A stretch of DNA of 33,489 nucleotides from Candidatus Dormiibacterota bacterium. GTDB taxonomy: Bacteria; Chloroflexota; Dormibacteria; Aeolococcales; Bog-877. Under the pieces are notes generated by a model. The model was given only the letters and a program-made list of their open reading frames with translations. It made no database searches and had not been told where the DNA came from. Each line of letters opens with the position of its first letter. Positions within the stretch are counted from its first letter, which is position 1. This document shows positions 1-6,776 of the stretch, piece by piece. A program made the translations under genes and the position numbers. The stretch spans positions 1 to 33,489 of the forward strand of contig JASHRA010000022.1 of NCBI GenBank assembly GCA_030038765.1, given 5' to 3'.

Positions 1-303
1 GTAGACGGCCTCGCCGCGCCCCGAGCTGCGCGCGCTGAGGCCCCAGGCCACCGGCAGCACCAGGGCGCTGAGGGCGCCGTACATGACGTGGAGGAGGAGG
101 TTGGAGGGGCGGTGCCCCTCGCTCAGCAGGAGCAGGCCGAGCACGTCCTGGACCAGCACCAGGCCCCAGCAGAGGATGAGGAAGACGCGCACGCCGCCCG
201 AGGGGTGGCCCAGGCGGCGCAGGTCGAGGAAGCACCAGGCGGCACCCACAAGCCCCAGCGCGATGAGGGCCAGGGCCAGGCGGTCGTGGACGCTGAAGAT
301 CAA
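1..303 (-). CDS. Partial membrane protein (N-terminal part only)
   Basis: The minus-strand frame stays open from a TTG at 303 to the window edge, so the C-terminus is missing. It encodes about 101 residues with three hydrophobic stretches, near residues 8-23, 35-54 and 62-82, separated by short charged loops (DLRRLGHPSGG and SEGHRPSN). This suggests a small multi-pass inner-membrane protein. There are His residues at position 6 and at the start of the third segment, but no motif I can assign to a family. The in-frame stop of the upstream A-type carrier lies 27 nt before the TTG, so the two genes are probably cotranscribed. No clear Shine-Dalgarno precedes the TTG, and a GTG at about residue 19 is a less likely start. 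Function unknown. Confidence 0.5.
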   Translation of the reverse strand, partial: MIFSVHDRLALALIALGLVGAAWCFLDLRRLGHPSGGVRVFLILCWGLVLVQDVLGLLLLSEGHRPSNLLLHVMYGALSALVLPVAWGLSARSSGRGEAVY

Positions 304-330
304 GCCGGGCCCGGCCGGGCCTGCTTCAGC

Positions 331-690
331 TCAGCCGCAGCAGGGCTTGGCCGCGCCCGCCCCGTCCCCGGCGTCGAAGGAGGAGCCGCAGGAGCAGGTC
401 CTCACCGCGTTGGGGTTGTGGACGGTGAAGCCCCCACCCATCAGGCTGTCCACGTAGTCGATCTCGGCGCCCTCGAGGTAGGTGGCGCTGTAGGGGTCCA
501 CGAAGACCTTGACCCCGCTGTGCTCGACCACCTCGTCGTCGTCGGCAGGCTCGTCATCGAAGCCCATGCCGTAGCTGAAGCCGGAGCAGCCGCCGGGGCT
601 GACGTAGACGCGGAGTCCCATGGTGGGCTGGTCCTGCTCCTTCAGCAGGGTCTTGAGCTGGGTTATGGCTTGCTCGGAGAGCGTGATCAT
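331..690 (-). CDS. A-type iron-sulfur carrier (IscA/ErpA/HesB family)
   Basis: A 119-residue protein of the HesB/IscA fold. Such proteins carry Fe-S clusters from a scaffold to apo-enzymes in the cytoplasm. The three family cysteines are present: C35 in PGGCSGF and C99/C101 in TCSCGSSF. The start MITLSEQAI, beginning with the typical A-type first strand and helix, is preferred over an upstream ATG at 741 because a GAGGA-type ribosome site precedes the 690 ATG and the upstream codons show no homology. A TAGGAT box at 740-745 could be the -10 element. The C-terminus ends in an extra Cys-Cys-Gly, which is unusual and might take part in metal binding. A second A-type protein lies at 5687-6085. 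Whether this one is closer to IscA or ErpA cannot be decided from sequence reading alone. Confidence 0.93.
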   Translation of the reverse strand: MITLSEQAITQLKTLLKEQDQPTMGLRVYVSPGGCSGFSYGMGFDDEPADDDEVVEHSGVKVFVDPYSATYLEGAEIDYVDSLMGGGFTVHNPNAVRTCSCGSSFDAGDGAGAAKPCCG

Positions 691-739
691 GGGCGAACTT
701 GCTTCCTCAGGCTTCCGGATCGGGAGATCGCTGCCCTCC

Positions 740-745
740 ATCCTA
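740..745 (-). promoter_or_regulatory. Candidate -10 element for the A-type carrier gene
   Basis: On the minus strand this reads TAGGAT, about 50 nt before the ATG at 690. It fits the TAnnnT pattern seen upstream of other genes here. No convincing -35 box is visible. Confidence 0.3.
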
Positions 746-836
746 TCCCATCCGCTCCCGGCCGGCCCCTAGGGGAGCGCCCCCGACCGCTCCCGGGTCT
801 CGCCCCGCAGGGCGCCCCGGCGCCGTCTGCTGGGGC

Positions 837-842
837 TATCGT
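837..842 (+). promoter_or_regulatory. Candidate -10 for the DJ-1/PfpI gene
   Basis: TATCGT in an otherwise GC-dense stretch about 90 nt before the ATG. It is a weak match without a recognisable -35. Confidence 0.2.
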
Positions 843-933
843 GGTCGCCAGCACGACGTCAGGGCGCCGGGCGCCCTCCCCGCCCCCACGGACGAGGCCC
901 AGGAGGCCCGGCGGGCAGGAAAGGAGGTGACCC

Positions 934-1584
934 ATGCCCGGCTTTCGCCTCGGCATCTACGTCTTCAAGGACGCGGAGATCGTCGACTTCGCCGCTCCCT
1001 ACGGGGTCTTCTCGGTGGCCCGGCGCGTCGACCCCGAGCTGGACGCCTTCCTGATCGCCGACGCCCAGCGCCCGGTCCAGGCCCAGGCTGGCTTCACCGT
1101 CCTGCCCAACTACAGCTTCGAGGACCGCCCGGCCCTGGACGCCTTCCTCATCCCGGGCGGCTTCGGCACCCGCCAGGAGGTGTACAACCGCCGCCTCCAC
1201 GAGTACATCCGCTCCCTGCCCGAGTCGACGCTGCTGACCAGCGTCTGCACCGGCTCCTGGGTCTACGGCCGGATGGGGTTGCTGGACGGGCTCCCAGCCA
1301 CCAACCGCAAGGAGCCGGACCGGGTCGAGGCCGGTCCCTCGGGCAAGGTGCCGATCGACCGCCTGGCGGAGATCGCCCCCGCCTGCCGGGTGAGTCGGGC
1401 CCGGGTTGTGGACGCCGGCCGCATCGTCACCGCGGGCGGCATCTCCTCGGGCATGGAGATGGGCTTCCACCTGCTGCGCCGGGCCGGCTACGACGAGTCC
1501 CTGGTGGCGGAGGTGGCGCGGGTCATGGAGTACAGCCGCGCCTACGAGGCCTACCGCGAGGACCTGGAGGTGGCGGCCTCCTAG
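934..1584 (+). CDS. DJ-1/PfpI superfamily protein (isonitrile-hydratase/GlxA-like N-domain)
   Basis: A 216-residue single-domain protein of the DJ-1/PfpI class. The nucleophile elbow is TSVCTGSW with Cys105; an acidic residue near the N-terminus (E15 or D18 in DAEIVDF) could assist it, as in isonitrile hydratases. PGGFGTR at about 74-80 matches the family's oxyanion/glycine loop. There is no AraC-type helix-turn-helix after the domain, so this is an enzyme or chaperone-like protein rather than a GlxA regulator. A very strong ribosome site (AAAGGAGGTGA, ending 5 nt before the ATG) fixes the start. A possible -10 (TATCGT, 837-842) lies upstream. The stop codon shares a CTAG with the convergent thyX-like gene. 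The substrate cannot be told; isonitrile hydratase, glyoxalase-type or stress protein are all possible. Confidence 0.88.
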   Translation: MPGFRLGIYVFKDAEIVDFAAPYGVFSVARRVDPELDAFLIADAQRPVQAQAGFTVLPNYSFEDRPALDAFLIPGGFGTRQEVYNRRLHEYIRSLPESTLLTSVCTGSWVYGRMGLLDGLPATNRKEPDRVEAGPSGKVPIDRLAEIAPACRVSRARVVDAGRIVTAGGISSGMEMGFHLLRRAGYDESLVAEVARVMEYSRAYEAYREDLEVAAS

Positions 1585-2372
1585 ACCTTGTGGTGGCGGG
1601 GCGACCAGCTGCCGTCCTCGGCCCGCTCGAAGTCCTGGAAGACCTCGGGCGCCTCGGCCACCATGACCTGGGCCACACGGTCGAAGACGAGCCGCATCTC
1701 CTCCTCGGCGCTGGCCTCGGTCCGCATCTCCACCACGTGGCGCAGCGTGCGCAGGTTCATGGTCATGATGAGGTCGGTGCTGAGGCCCATCGGGGCCAGG
1801 CGCCGGAGCGCCGACGTGACCTCCTTCTTGACGTGGAAGGGCAGGCCCTCGGCGTCGATGCCCAGCTCCCGGGCCGCCGAGACTTGGAACTCCTCCAGCC
1901 GCTCGACCAGCTCCACGCACTGCCGCCGCAGCGGCTCCAGCGAGGGCGGGATACGGAAGCCGACGTCGACTAGGCGCACGTAGCGCAGGCTCTCCTGGCT
2001 GTAGGCGGCGCCGGCCCGGTGGCGCACGATCTCGTGGGTCGCGACCCGGCTCACGTCGCGGAGGGCGAAGGTGTAGTTGGCGTGCTCCAGGACGCTGCCG
2101 TGGCGGCTGCTGAGGATGTTCTCCAGGTAGACGCGAGGGTCGCTGCGGACCCGGCGCACGTTGGGGTTGAGCCCCGGTTCCCAGCTGCGGTAGCAGGCCC
2201 GCCCGCAGAACTCCACCAGCAGCTCGCCCGGGTTGGGCTGGCCCCCGGTCTCGGCGAGCCGGCGCTCCAGCCAGGAGGCGCCGCCCACCTGCTCCAGGTA
2301 GGCGCGCATGGCGGGGAGGTCGAGCGCCGGGCGGGCGACGAGGAAGACCTGGGGGCTGGTCTCACGCACCAT
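1581..2372 (-). CDS. thyX: Flavin-dependent thymidylate synthase, ThyX-type (variant motif)
   Basis: A 263-residue ThyX homologue. ThyX makes dTMP from dUMP using FAD, NADPH and methylene-tetrahydrofolate. Family hallmarks are the SSRHGSVLEHANYTF segment (about 88-102) and the RHR signature at 117-119 continuing to S128, R130 and Y131. In the canonical signature RHR and the dUMP-binding Ser are separated by seven residues; here there are eight (AGAAYSQE). A later RTLRHVVEMRT segment (208-218) also fits the family. The ATG at 2372 follows a GGAGGGG site. It is the last gene of the six-gene operon beginning with the MOSC gene; the gap to the HemQ-like gene is 41 nt. No ThyA is present in this window. 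The inserted residue marks either a ThyX subfamily or an altered active site. Confidence 0.88.
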   Translation of the reverse strand: MVRETSPQVFLVARPALDLPAMRAYLEQVGGASWLERRLAETGGQPNPGELLVEFCGRACYRSWEPGLNPNVRRVRSDPRVYLENILSSRHGSVLEHANYTFALRDVSRVATHEIVRHRAGAAYSQESLRYVRLVDVGFRIPPSLEPLRRQCVELVERLEEFQVSAARELGIDAEGLPFHVKKEVTSALRRLAPMGLSTDLIMTMNLRTLRHVVEMRTEASAEEEMRLVFDRVAQVMVAEAPEVFQDFERAEDGSWSPRHHKV

Positions 2373-2413
2373 GGCCGCCCCTCCGCCGCCCCGGGGCCGA
2401 GCCCGGCTCCCGG

Positions 2414-3178
2414 CTAGCCCAGCGCCTCCAGCATCGCCGCCACGTCGGCGCGGATGCAGGTGAAGCTGGGGACATCGCGGGCAGTGTAGGAGGAGGCCTC
2501 GGTGTCACGGAGGGCCTGGACGCAGTCCAGGAAGTCGGCCGCGGAGTCGGTCTCGAAGGCGACCACGAACTCCTGGTCGTCGAGGCCGAAGGAGTAGGTG
2601 GTGTTGATCTTGACGCTGGGGAAGAGGCGCCCGATGCGGATGTGCTCCGCCATCATGCGCTGCCGCTCCGCGGCCGGCAGCGCCCACCAGGCCCGGGTCT
2701 TGACGAAGGGGTAGACGAATAGCAGGCGGCGGCTGCCCGGGGCCAGCACCAGGCGGTCCCGGCCACCCCCGGCGTTGGGGTGCTCGGCGTCGACGTAGAC
2801 GGAGCGCTTGGTCATCGAGGTGTAGCTGTGGGAGCAGACCAGGTAGCCGGCGAGGGCGGTGGCGTTGAGGGCGGAGAAGAGCCCCTGCAGCCGCTCCGCG
2901 TCCTCGCTGACGGCCCAGAGCATGAAGTCGGCGTCGCCCCTGGTTCCGACCAGGGTGTAGGTGCGCAGCAGCATCCCCCCCGCCTGCTGCCCCAGCACGC
3001 CGGCCAGCTCCTGGCGCTGCCGGGCCCGCTCGGCGGGCTCCAGCCTCCGCCACTCGGGCGCGACACGATAGAACGCGAAGCGTACCAACTGACGGGGCCC
3101 GGGCCGGGTCGCGTCGCGGACCCGGACCGGGCCCACCTCGTGGCCCTCCAGGGGTCGGGTGACGGCGCTCTGGGTCAT
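2414..3178 (-). CDS. hemQ: Chlorite dismutase-family heme protein, probably coproheme decarboxylase (HemQ-like)
   Basis: A 254-residue member of the Cld/HemQ family. In Gram-positive-type bacteria HemQ decarboxylates coproheme III to heme b, the last step of the coproporphyrin-dependent pathway. The C-terminal half carries the family signature: YPFVKTRAWW with Y156 at the position of the catalytic tyrosine, MAEHIRIG with H179 at the proximal heme ligand, and the conserved NTTYSFGLDDQEFVVAFET segment (192-210), then TEASSYTARDVP. The first ~30 residues are low-complexity. The ATG has a GGAGGAG ribosome site 9-10 nt upstream. No other heme-biosynthesis gene is nearby, so HemQ is inferred from family and lineage; true chlorite dismutase activity is less likely but not excluded by reading alone. 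Confidence 0.85.
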   Translation of the reverse strand: MTQSAVTRPLEGHEVGPVRVRDATRPGPRQLVRFAFYRVAPEWRRLEPAERARQRQELAGVLGQQAGGMLLRTYTLVGTRGDADFMLWAVSEDAERLQGLFSALNATALAGYLVCSHSYTSMTKRSVYVDAEHPNAGGGRDRLVLAPGSRRLLFVYPFVKTRAWWALPAAERQRMMAEHIRIGRLFPSVKINTTYSFGLDDQEFVVAFETDSAADFLDCVQALRDTEASSYTARDVPSFTCIRADVAAMLEALG

Positions 3179-3196
3179 GGTCGCTGGCTCCTCCGC

Positions 3197-3385
3197 TCAG
3201 CTGATGCCGGGGCTGGACACGGGGACGGTGTGGCCGCAGGCGAGGCAGACGTAGACCCGGCCCCTCCGGGTCACCTCGCGTCCGTCCTGGAGCCGCACCC
3301 GCTGGTCCCCACCCTCGACCAGACGCCAGCCCGCGCCGCGCTGCCGGCAATGATCGCACGTGTCCGGAGGCGGGTCGTAGCGCAC
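3197..3385 (-). CDS. Small zinc-ribbon protein
   Basis: A 62-residue protein with two CxxC knuckles: C10-x2-C13 in CDHC and C47-x2-C50 in CLAC. The ~33-residue spacer is rich in charged beta-forming sequence. This is a typical zinc-ribbon layout, likely a small metal-binding or nucleic-acid/protein-interaction module. The start is a GTG at 3385, one base after the TGA of the M20 gene, so it is probably translated by coupling; I see no separate strong ribosome site. It sits between the amidohydrolase and the HemQ-like gene in a same-strand operon. No specific family recognised. Confidence 0.7.
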   Translation of the reverse strand: MRYDPPPDTCDHCRQRGAGWRLVEGGDQRVRLQDGREVTRRGRVYVCLACGHTVPVSSPGIS

Positions 3386-3386
3386 C

Positions 3387-4580
3387 TCAGCCGGGCCCGG
3401 CGGTGAGGAAGTCCAGGGCCGACCGGGTCATGACCTGGGCCCCCAGGGGCAGGCAGGCCTCGTCGATGTCGAAGTCGGGATGGTGGTGGGGCGCGCTGAT
3501 GCCGCGGGGCGGGTCGCCGGCCCCGAGCATGAAGTAGCAGCCGGGCGCCCGGCGCAGGAAGAGCCCCACGTCGTCGCCGATGGGGAGCGGGTCGGGCTCG
3601 AACACGTCCGCGCCCGGCACCGTTGCCGCCGCCCGCCGCACCAGCTCCGCCATGGCAGGGTCGCAGACCACCGGCGGGCAGCCGGGCCCCTCGATCTGGC
3701 GGACGCTGGCGCCGAAGGCGGAGGCGATGCCGGCGCCGACCTCGCCGATGCGGCGCAGCAGCCGGCCCCGGTCCTCCTCCGTGAAGGCCCGCACCGTGCC
3801 CCGCAGCAGCACCGTCTCCGGGATCACGTTGAAGGCCTGGCCGGCGCTCACCTGCCCCACCGTCACCACCGCCGACTCCAGGGGCGAGGTCTCGCGCGAG
3901 ACCAGGGTCTGGAGTCCCAGCACCACCAGGCTGGCGATGGGCACGGGGTCCAGCGCCTGGTGGGGCAGGGCCCCGTGCCCGCCCCGGCCCCGGACCTCCA
4001 GGCCGAACTCGTCCGCCGAGGCGCAGAAGGTCCCGGCCCGCACCCCGACCCGGCCCACCGGCTGGCCGCTCCAGAGGTGGAGGCCGATGACGCCCTCGAT
4101 CGGGGGCGACTCCATGACCCCGGCCTCGATCATGGGCGCGGCCCCGCCGGCCACCTCCTCGGCGGGCTGGAAGACGAGGCGGGCCAGGCCCGGGAACTCG
4201 GCCCGCCGCTCCCGGAGCAGCTCGGCGGTGGCCAGGGCGATGGCCACGTGGCCGTCGTGGCCGCAGGCGTGCATCACCCCCTCCGAGAGGGAGCGGTAGG
4301 GGCGCTCGGGGTCCCGCTCCTGGATCGGCAGGGCATCGATGTCGGCGCGCACCAGGAGGGCCCGCCCGGGGCCGCCCCCGCCCCGGATGTCGGCGCAGAC
4401 GGCGGTCTCCCCCAGCAGCAGGCGCGGCTCCAGGCCGAGGTCCCGGAGACGGCTCGCGATGTAGGCCGCGGTCTCCCGCTCCCGCCCCGCCAGCTCCGGG
4501 TGCCGGTGCAGCTGGCGGCGGTCGGCCACCATCTGCGGCGCCAGCGCCCGGGCCGCCCGCTCCAGCTCCTCCGGGCTCAC
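3387..4580 (-). CDS. M20-family amidohydrolase (M20D, hippurate/IAA-amino acid hydrolase-like)
   Basis: A 397-residue zinc or manganese peptidase-fold hydrolase that cleaves N-acyl amino acids or related amides in the cytoplasm. Motifs in order: RRQLHRHPEL (about 21-30), RADIDALPI (78-86), metal-site HACGHDGH (104-111, including C106 and H108), catalytic QPAEE (138-142), HLW (168-170), the dimerisation/lid sequence GRGGHGALPHQALDP (about 198-212), and a C-terminal His cluster in APHHHPDFDID. This is the full M20D layout at normal length. The GTG start overlaps the stop of the receiver-like gene (GTGA), indicating translational coupling within the MOSC-to-ThyX operon. Substrate unknown; N-acetyl-amino acid, hippurate and auxin conjugate hydrolases all share this pattern. 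Confidence 0.93.
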   Translation of the reverse strand: MSPEELERAARALAPQMVADRRQLHRHPELAGRERETAAYIASRLRDLGLEPRLLLGETAVCADIRGGGGPGRALLVRADIDALPIQERDPERPYRSLSEGVMHACGHDGHVAIALATAELLRERRAEFPGLARLVFQPAEEVAGGAAPMIEAGVMESPPIEGVIGLHLWSGQPVGRVGVRAGTFCASADEFGLEVRGRGGHGALPHQALDPVPIASLVVLGLQTLVSRETSPLESAVVTVGQVSAGQAFNVIPETVLLRGTVRAFTEEDRGRLLRRIGEVGAGIASAFGASVRQIEGPGCPPVVCDPAMAELVRRAAATVPGADVFEPDPLPIGDDVGLFLRRAPGCYFMLGAGDPPRGISAPHHHPDFDIDEACLPLGAQVMTRSALDFLTAGPG

Positions 4581-4966
4581 CCCGCCGCCTCCCCCTCGGG
4601 ACCCGGGGCGTGCGCGCGCAGCCAGCTCTGGAGGGCGGCCGGCAGGTGGCTGTTGGCGACGCAGCGGGAGACGCCGAGGCGGCGGGTGGCGGCGGAGAGC
4701 TGTTCCATCTCGGTGTGGGGGCCGAAGCAGATCACGTCGGTGCCTCTGGGCGGGGCTCCCAGCCGCTCCAGCCAGAGCAGCCGCCGGAGCGACCAGCGGT
4801 TGAGGTCGACGAGCAGGAGGTCGAAGTCGCCGCTGGGCTCGTCGGCGGCCTCCAGGCGGGCCCCCTGGGGGGCCGCGCGCAGGCCCAGCTCGACCCGGCT
4901 CCGGACCAGGAGGTCGGAGCTGGCCAGGCCGACCCGGAGTGGCGCCGGCGCCTCAGTCGAACTCAA
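4577..4966 (-). CDS. Degenerate receiver-like (pseudo-response-regulator) protein
   Basis: A 129-residue protein whose predicted strands and helices resemble a CheY-like receiver. LRVGLASSDLL would be strand 1, FDLLLVDLN strand 3 with D54 at the phospho-acceptor position, DVICFGPH strand 4, and SRCVANSHLP strand 5. The acidic pair after strand 1 and the lysine after strand 5 are missing, so ordinary phosphorylation is doubtful. The TTG start at 4966 is supported by a strong AGGAGGG site about nine bases upstream and lies inside the end of the MOSC gene (14-nt overlap); its own stop overlaps the GTG of the M20 gene. Family assignment is by fold pattern only and is tentative. It may be a structural or protein-binding regulator of its operon partners. 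Confidence 0.6.
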   Translation of the reverse strand: MSSTEAPAPLRVGLASSDLLVRSRVELGLRAAPQGARLEAADEPSGDFDLLLVDLNRWSLRRLLWLERLGAPPRGTDVICFGPHTEMEQLSAATRRLGVSRCVANSHLPAALQSWLRAHAPGPEGEAAG

Positions 4967-5633
4967 CCTGATCTCCCTCCTGAAGCCGACCCCCGTGCTC
5001 GACGCCGCAGTAGACCCCGACCACCTGATCGTGGCGCTGCACCAGGTGCCGGAGCAACCCGGGCCAGCTCGCCCAGGTGTCCGGGTCCCGGGTCGTGATG
5101 GAGCAGCGGGGACAGGGCTTGAGTCCGCGCAGCGTCACCTCGCCGCAGCGGACGCTGCGTCCCACCAGGCTCCCTTCCTGGTGGGACTCCAGGCCGCCGC
5201 CCTCGAGGTAGAGGTTGGCCCGGAAGCGGCGGCCGTCCACGGCCGACCCCAGCTCCTCCGAGAGCGCCTCCAGGGTGGAGCGGTACAGGACCAGGACGGG
5301 AGCGTCGTCGAAGGCGCCCTGGGGCATCGGCCTCAGCTCCAGCCGGCGGCGGCAGACCGCCTCCAGCTGGCGGCGCAGCTCGGCCGCGTCCCAGGGGAGC
5401 GGCTCCGCCGCCGGTCCCTCGACCAGCACCGTGCCCGCCTCCTGACGGGCCCGGAAGCGGAGCAGGCCGGGCACGTCCCGGGCGCTGAGGCGCTTCGGGC
5501 TGGGGCGGGGCGCCAGCTCGAAGACGGCTAGCCGCCGGTCGTCGCGCAGGCCCGTGTCGTCCACCTCCGCCGCCCCCACGCGCTCACCGGCCATGGACTT
5601 GACGGGGTAGCGCCAGACCTCGGCCACCTGCAT
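4953..5633 (-). CDS. MOSC-domain protein (MOSC N-terminal barrel + MOSC, YcbX/mARC-like)
   Basis: A ~226-residue protein with the MOSC N-terminal beta-barrel (QVAEVWRYPVKSMAGERV at the start) followed by the MOSC domain. The MOSC cysteine motif CPRCSITTRDPDT (C177 and C180 if counted from the TTG at 5642) is the family site that holds the sulfur of the molybdenum cofactor. Such proteins reduce N-hydroxylated compounds or deliver sulfur. The ATG at 5633 is chosen because TAGCCT (minus strand, 5647-5642) lies 8 nt upstream with no Shine-Dalgarno, suggesting a leaderless message; a TTG at 5642 would add three residues. It is first gene of the six-gene operon and diverges from the second A-type carrier. 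No ferredoxin domain is attached. A perfect 11-bp hairpin lies inside the gene. Confidence 0.87.
   Translation of the reverse strand: MQVAEVWRYPVKSMAGERVGAAEVDDTGLRDDRRLAVFELAPRPSPKRLSARDVPGLLRFRARQEAGTVLVEGPAAEPLPWDAAELRRQLEAVCRRRLELRPMPQGAFDDAPVLVLYRSTLEALSEELGSAVDGRRFRANLYLEGGGLESHQEGSLVGRSVRCGEVTLRGLKPCPRCSITTRDPDTWASWPGLLRHLVQRHDQVVGVYCGVEHGGRLQEGDQVEFD
5159..5187. repeat. Perfect 11-bp inverted repeat inside the MOSC gene
   Basis: GTCCCACCAGG (5159-5169) and CCTGGTGGGAC (5177-5187) are exact reverse complements around a 7-nt loop. In either RNA strand this makes a strong stem-loop within coding sequence. Confidence 0.7.
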
Positions 5634-5641
5634 CCGGGACA

Positions 5642-5647
5642 AGGCTA
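5642..5647 (-). promoter_or_regulatory. Candidate -10 (leaderless) for the MOSC operon
   Basis: Minus-strand TAGCCT, 8 nt before the ATG at 5633. It faces the -10 of the divergent gene within a 45-bp intergenic space, so the two promoters share one small control region. Confidence 0.4.
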
Positions 5648-5674
5648 GCGGAAGGGGCGTCTCCGGGCCCGGGC

Positions 5675-5680
5675 TACAAT
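5675..5680 (+). promoter_or_regulatory. -10 element for a leaderless A-type carrier gene
   Basis: TACAAT lies six bases before the GTG at 5687. Transcription starting 6-7 nt after the box would begin at or next to the start codon. No Shine-Dalgarno is present. Confidence 0.55.
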
Positions 5681-5686
5681 CCCGCC

Positions 5687-6085
5687 GTGCAGCAAGGTCT
5701 CCTGGCCACCCGCGACGCGATCGAGGAGATCCGCTCCTGGCGGCTGCGCGAGCAGCGCCCGGCGGCGGTCTTCCGCGTCGACGTCCGCCTCGGCGGCTGC
5801 CGCGGCTTCAAGCTCTTCTTCGAGCTCGAGGACGGGGCCCAGTCGGACGACGTGGTGGCCGACTTCGAGGGCGTCCGCGTGGTGGTCCAGGAGGACGGCA
5901 TGCCGCTCATCGCCGGCTCCGTCCTCGACTTCGAGGACAGCTACCGCGGCCGGGGCTTCCGGCTGGCCAACCCCAACGCCCGCAACGCCTGCGGCTGCGG
6001 CACCTCGTTCATGGCCGACTACCCCGGCGCCGCTCCCGCCTCGGTGGACGGCGGCGAGGGGCGGATCGTGGCCAGCGCCGACTAG
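5687..6085 (+). CDS. Second A-type iron-sulfur carrier-like protein (HesB/IscA family)
   Basis: A 132-residue HesB/IscA-fold protein with the three cysteines conserved: C38 in LGGCRGFKLFF and C102/C104 in NACGCGTSF, followed by a short charged tail. Unlike the carrier at 331-690, the N-terminal part (RDAIEEIRSWRLREQ) diverges from IscA and the residue after C38 is Arg rather than Ser/Gly, so it may serve a different client. The GTG start is favoured by the TACAAT box six bases upstream, implying leaderless translation. The stop shares a CTAG with the convergent YtxH-like gene. It diverges from the MOSC operon. Probable role is Fe-S cluster delivery in the cytoplasm, inferred from family only. 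Confidence 0.88.
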   Translation: MQQGLLATRDAIEEIRSWRLREQRPAAVFRVDVRLGGCRGFKLFFELEDGAQSDDVVADFEGVRVVVQEDGMPLIAGSVLDFEDSYRGRGFRLANPNARNACGCGTSFMADYPGAAPASVDGGEGRIVASAD

Positions 6086-6330
6086 GCCAAGCCCGAGGGA
6101 ACCGCCGGCCGGGAGCCTCCGCGGCGCCGCAGCGAGCGCCAGAGGGCCGAGATCCGCTCCCGGCTCTCGCGCCCCGGTCGAGGGGCCAGCAGCAGGCCCA
6201 GCAGCACCCCCACCAGGAGGCCGCGGCGCAGTCCCCGCAGGTAGCGGTGAGTGGGGATCACCAGCTCCTCGTGGACGGCGTCGGCGAAGGCCTGGATGCG
6301 CTCCGCCGGGGTCGCGATCTGGTCAGCCAT
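6082..6330 (-). CDS. Small YtxH-like membrane protein
   Basis: An 82-residue protein with one membrane segment (about residues 36-49, rich in Leu/Gly/Val) ending in LLAPRPGRESRERI. This resembles the YtxH-family signature, a glycine-rich TM followed by LLAP-x-x-G-x-x-x-R. N- and C-terminal parts are basic/helical. Its ATG overlaps the stop of the upstream gene (TGATG), so the two are coupled. Such proteins are often general-stress-related and membrane-anchored, but no biochemical role is established. Its stop is shared with the convergent A-type carrier gene through CTAG. Confidence 0.7.
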   Translation of the reverse strand: MADQIATPAERIQAFADAVHEELVIPTHRYLRGLRRGLLVGVLLGLLLAPRPGRESRERISALWRSLRRRGGSRPAVPSGLA

Positions 6331-6674
6331 CAGTTGTCGAAGCCGACTCCGCCCGCGGGCCCCTGCGCCGCCGCCGACGGGGCCGGGTGCTCGCCCCTCC
6401 CCACCAGCTCGACGAAGCGGTCGCCGGCGCCCTGGGCCACCGGCTGGACCGCGCGGCTGACGCCGCCGGCGGCCTGGCCGGCCCGCTGCAGCAGCGGCTG
6501 GGCGCTGCGCCAGCCCTGCTGGAGCTGCCCCGAGATCCGACGGGAGGCCTCAGCTCCCCGCCGCGCCGAGGACGCGATCCGGCCCCGGGTCCTCTCCCCG
6601 GGCTGGGGCGCCAAGAGCATCCCGATCGCCAGTCCCAGGACCACCCCGTCCCTGAAGCCTCGCGCGTAGGCCAT
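6330..6674 (-). CDS. YtxH-domain membrane protein
   Basis: A 114-residue protein. FRDGVVLGLAIGMLLAPQPGERTRGRI at residues 7-33 is a clear YtxH-type Gly-rich TM plus LLAPxxGxxTR motif. It is followed by an amphipathic, Ala/Gln/Arg-rich helical tail (about 35-90) and a low-complexity end. The ATG follows GGGGAGG at 8-nt spacing. It is first of a two-gene operon with the shorter paralogue at 6082-6330. Likely a membrane-anchored stress or envelope protein; the function is not known beyond family membership. Confidence 0.78.
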   Translation of the reverse strand: MAYARGFRDGVVLGLAIGMLLAPQPGERTRGRIASSARRGAEASRRISGQLQQGWRSAQPLLQRAGQAAGGVSRAVQPVAQGAGDRFVELVGRGEHPAPSAAAQGPAGGVGFDN

Positions 6675-6776
6675 CGCCAGCGCCTCCCCTGCCGTTGCCG
6701 TCTCGGCTAATCAAACCACGCCCCGGCCGGATCGGGGCACCGGGAACGCGCCCCCGACGCGGCCCGCCCGCGGCGG

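Noticed and set aside
699..1973. Long plus-strand open frame across the DJ-1 gene and the thyX-like gene
   Set aside because: Composition is Pro/Arg/Gly-rich with no motifs, and it overlaps two well-supported genes in other frames; a high-GC shadow.
2414..3178. True chlorite dismutase (detoxifying chlorite)
   Set aside because: Lineage and general sequence favour HemQ, and no perchlorate-reduction genes are nearby; not excluded experimentally.
3480..5531. Plus-strand open frame of 683 codons
   Set aside because: Antisense to the M20, receiver-like and MOSC genes; no domain and typical shadow composition.
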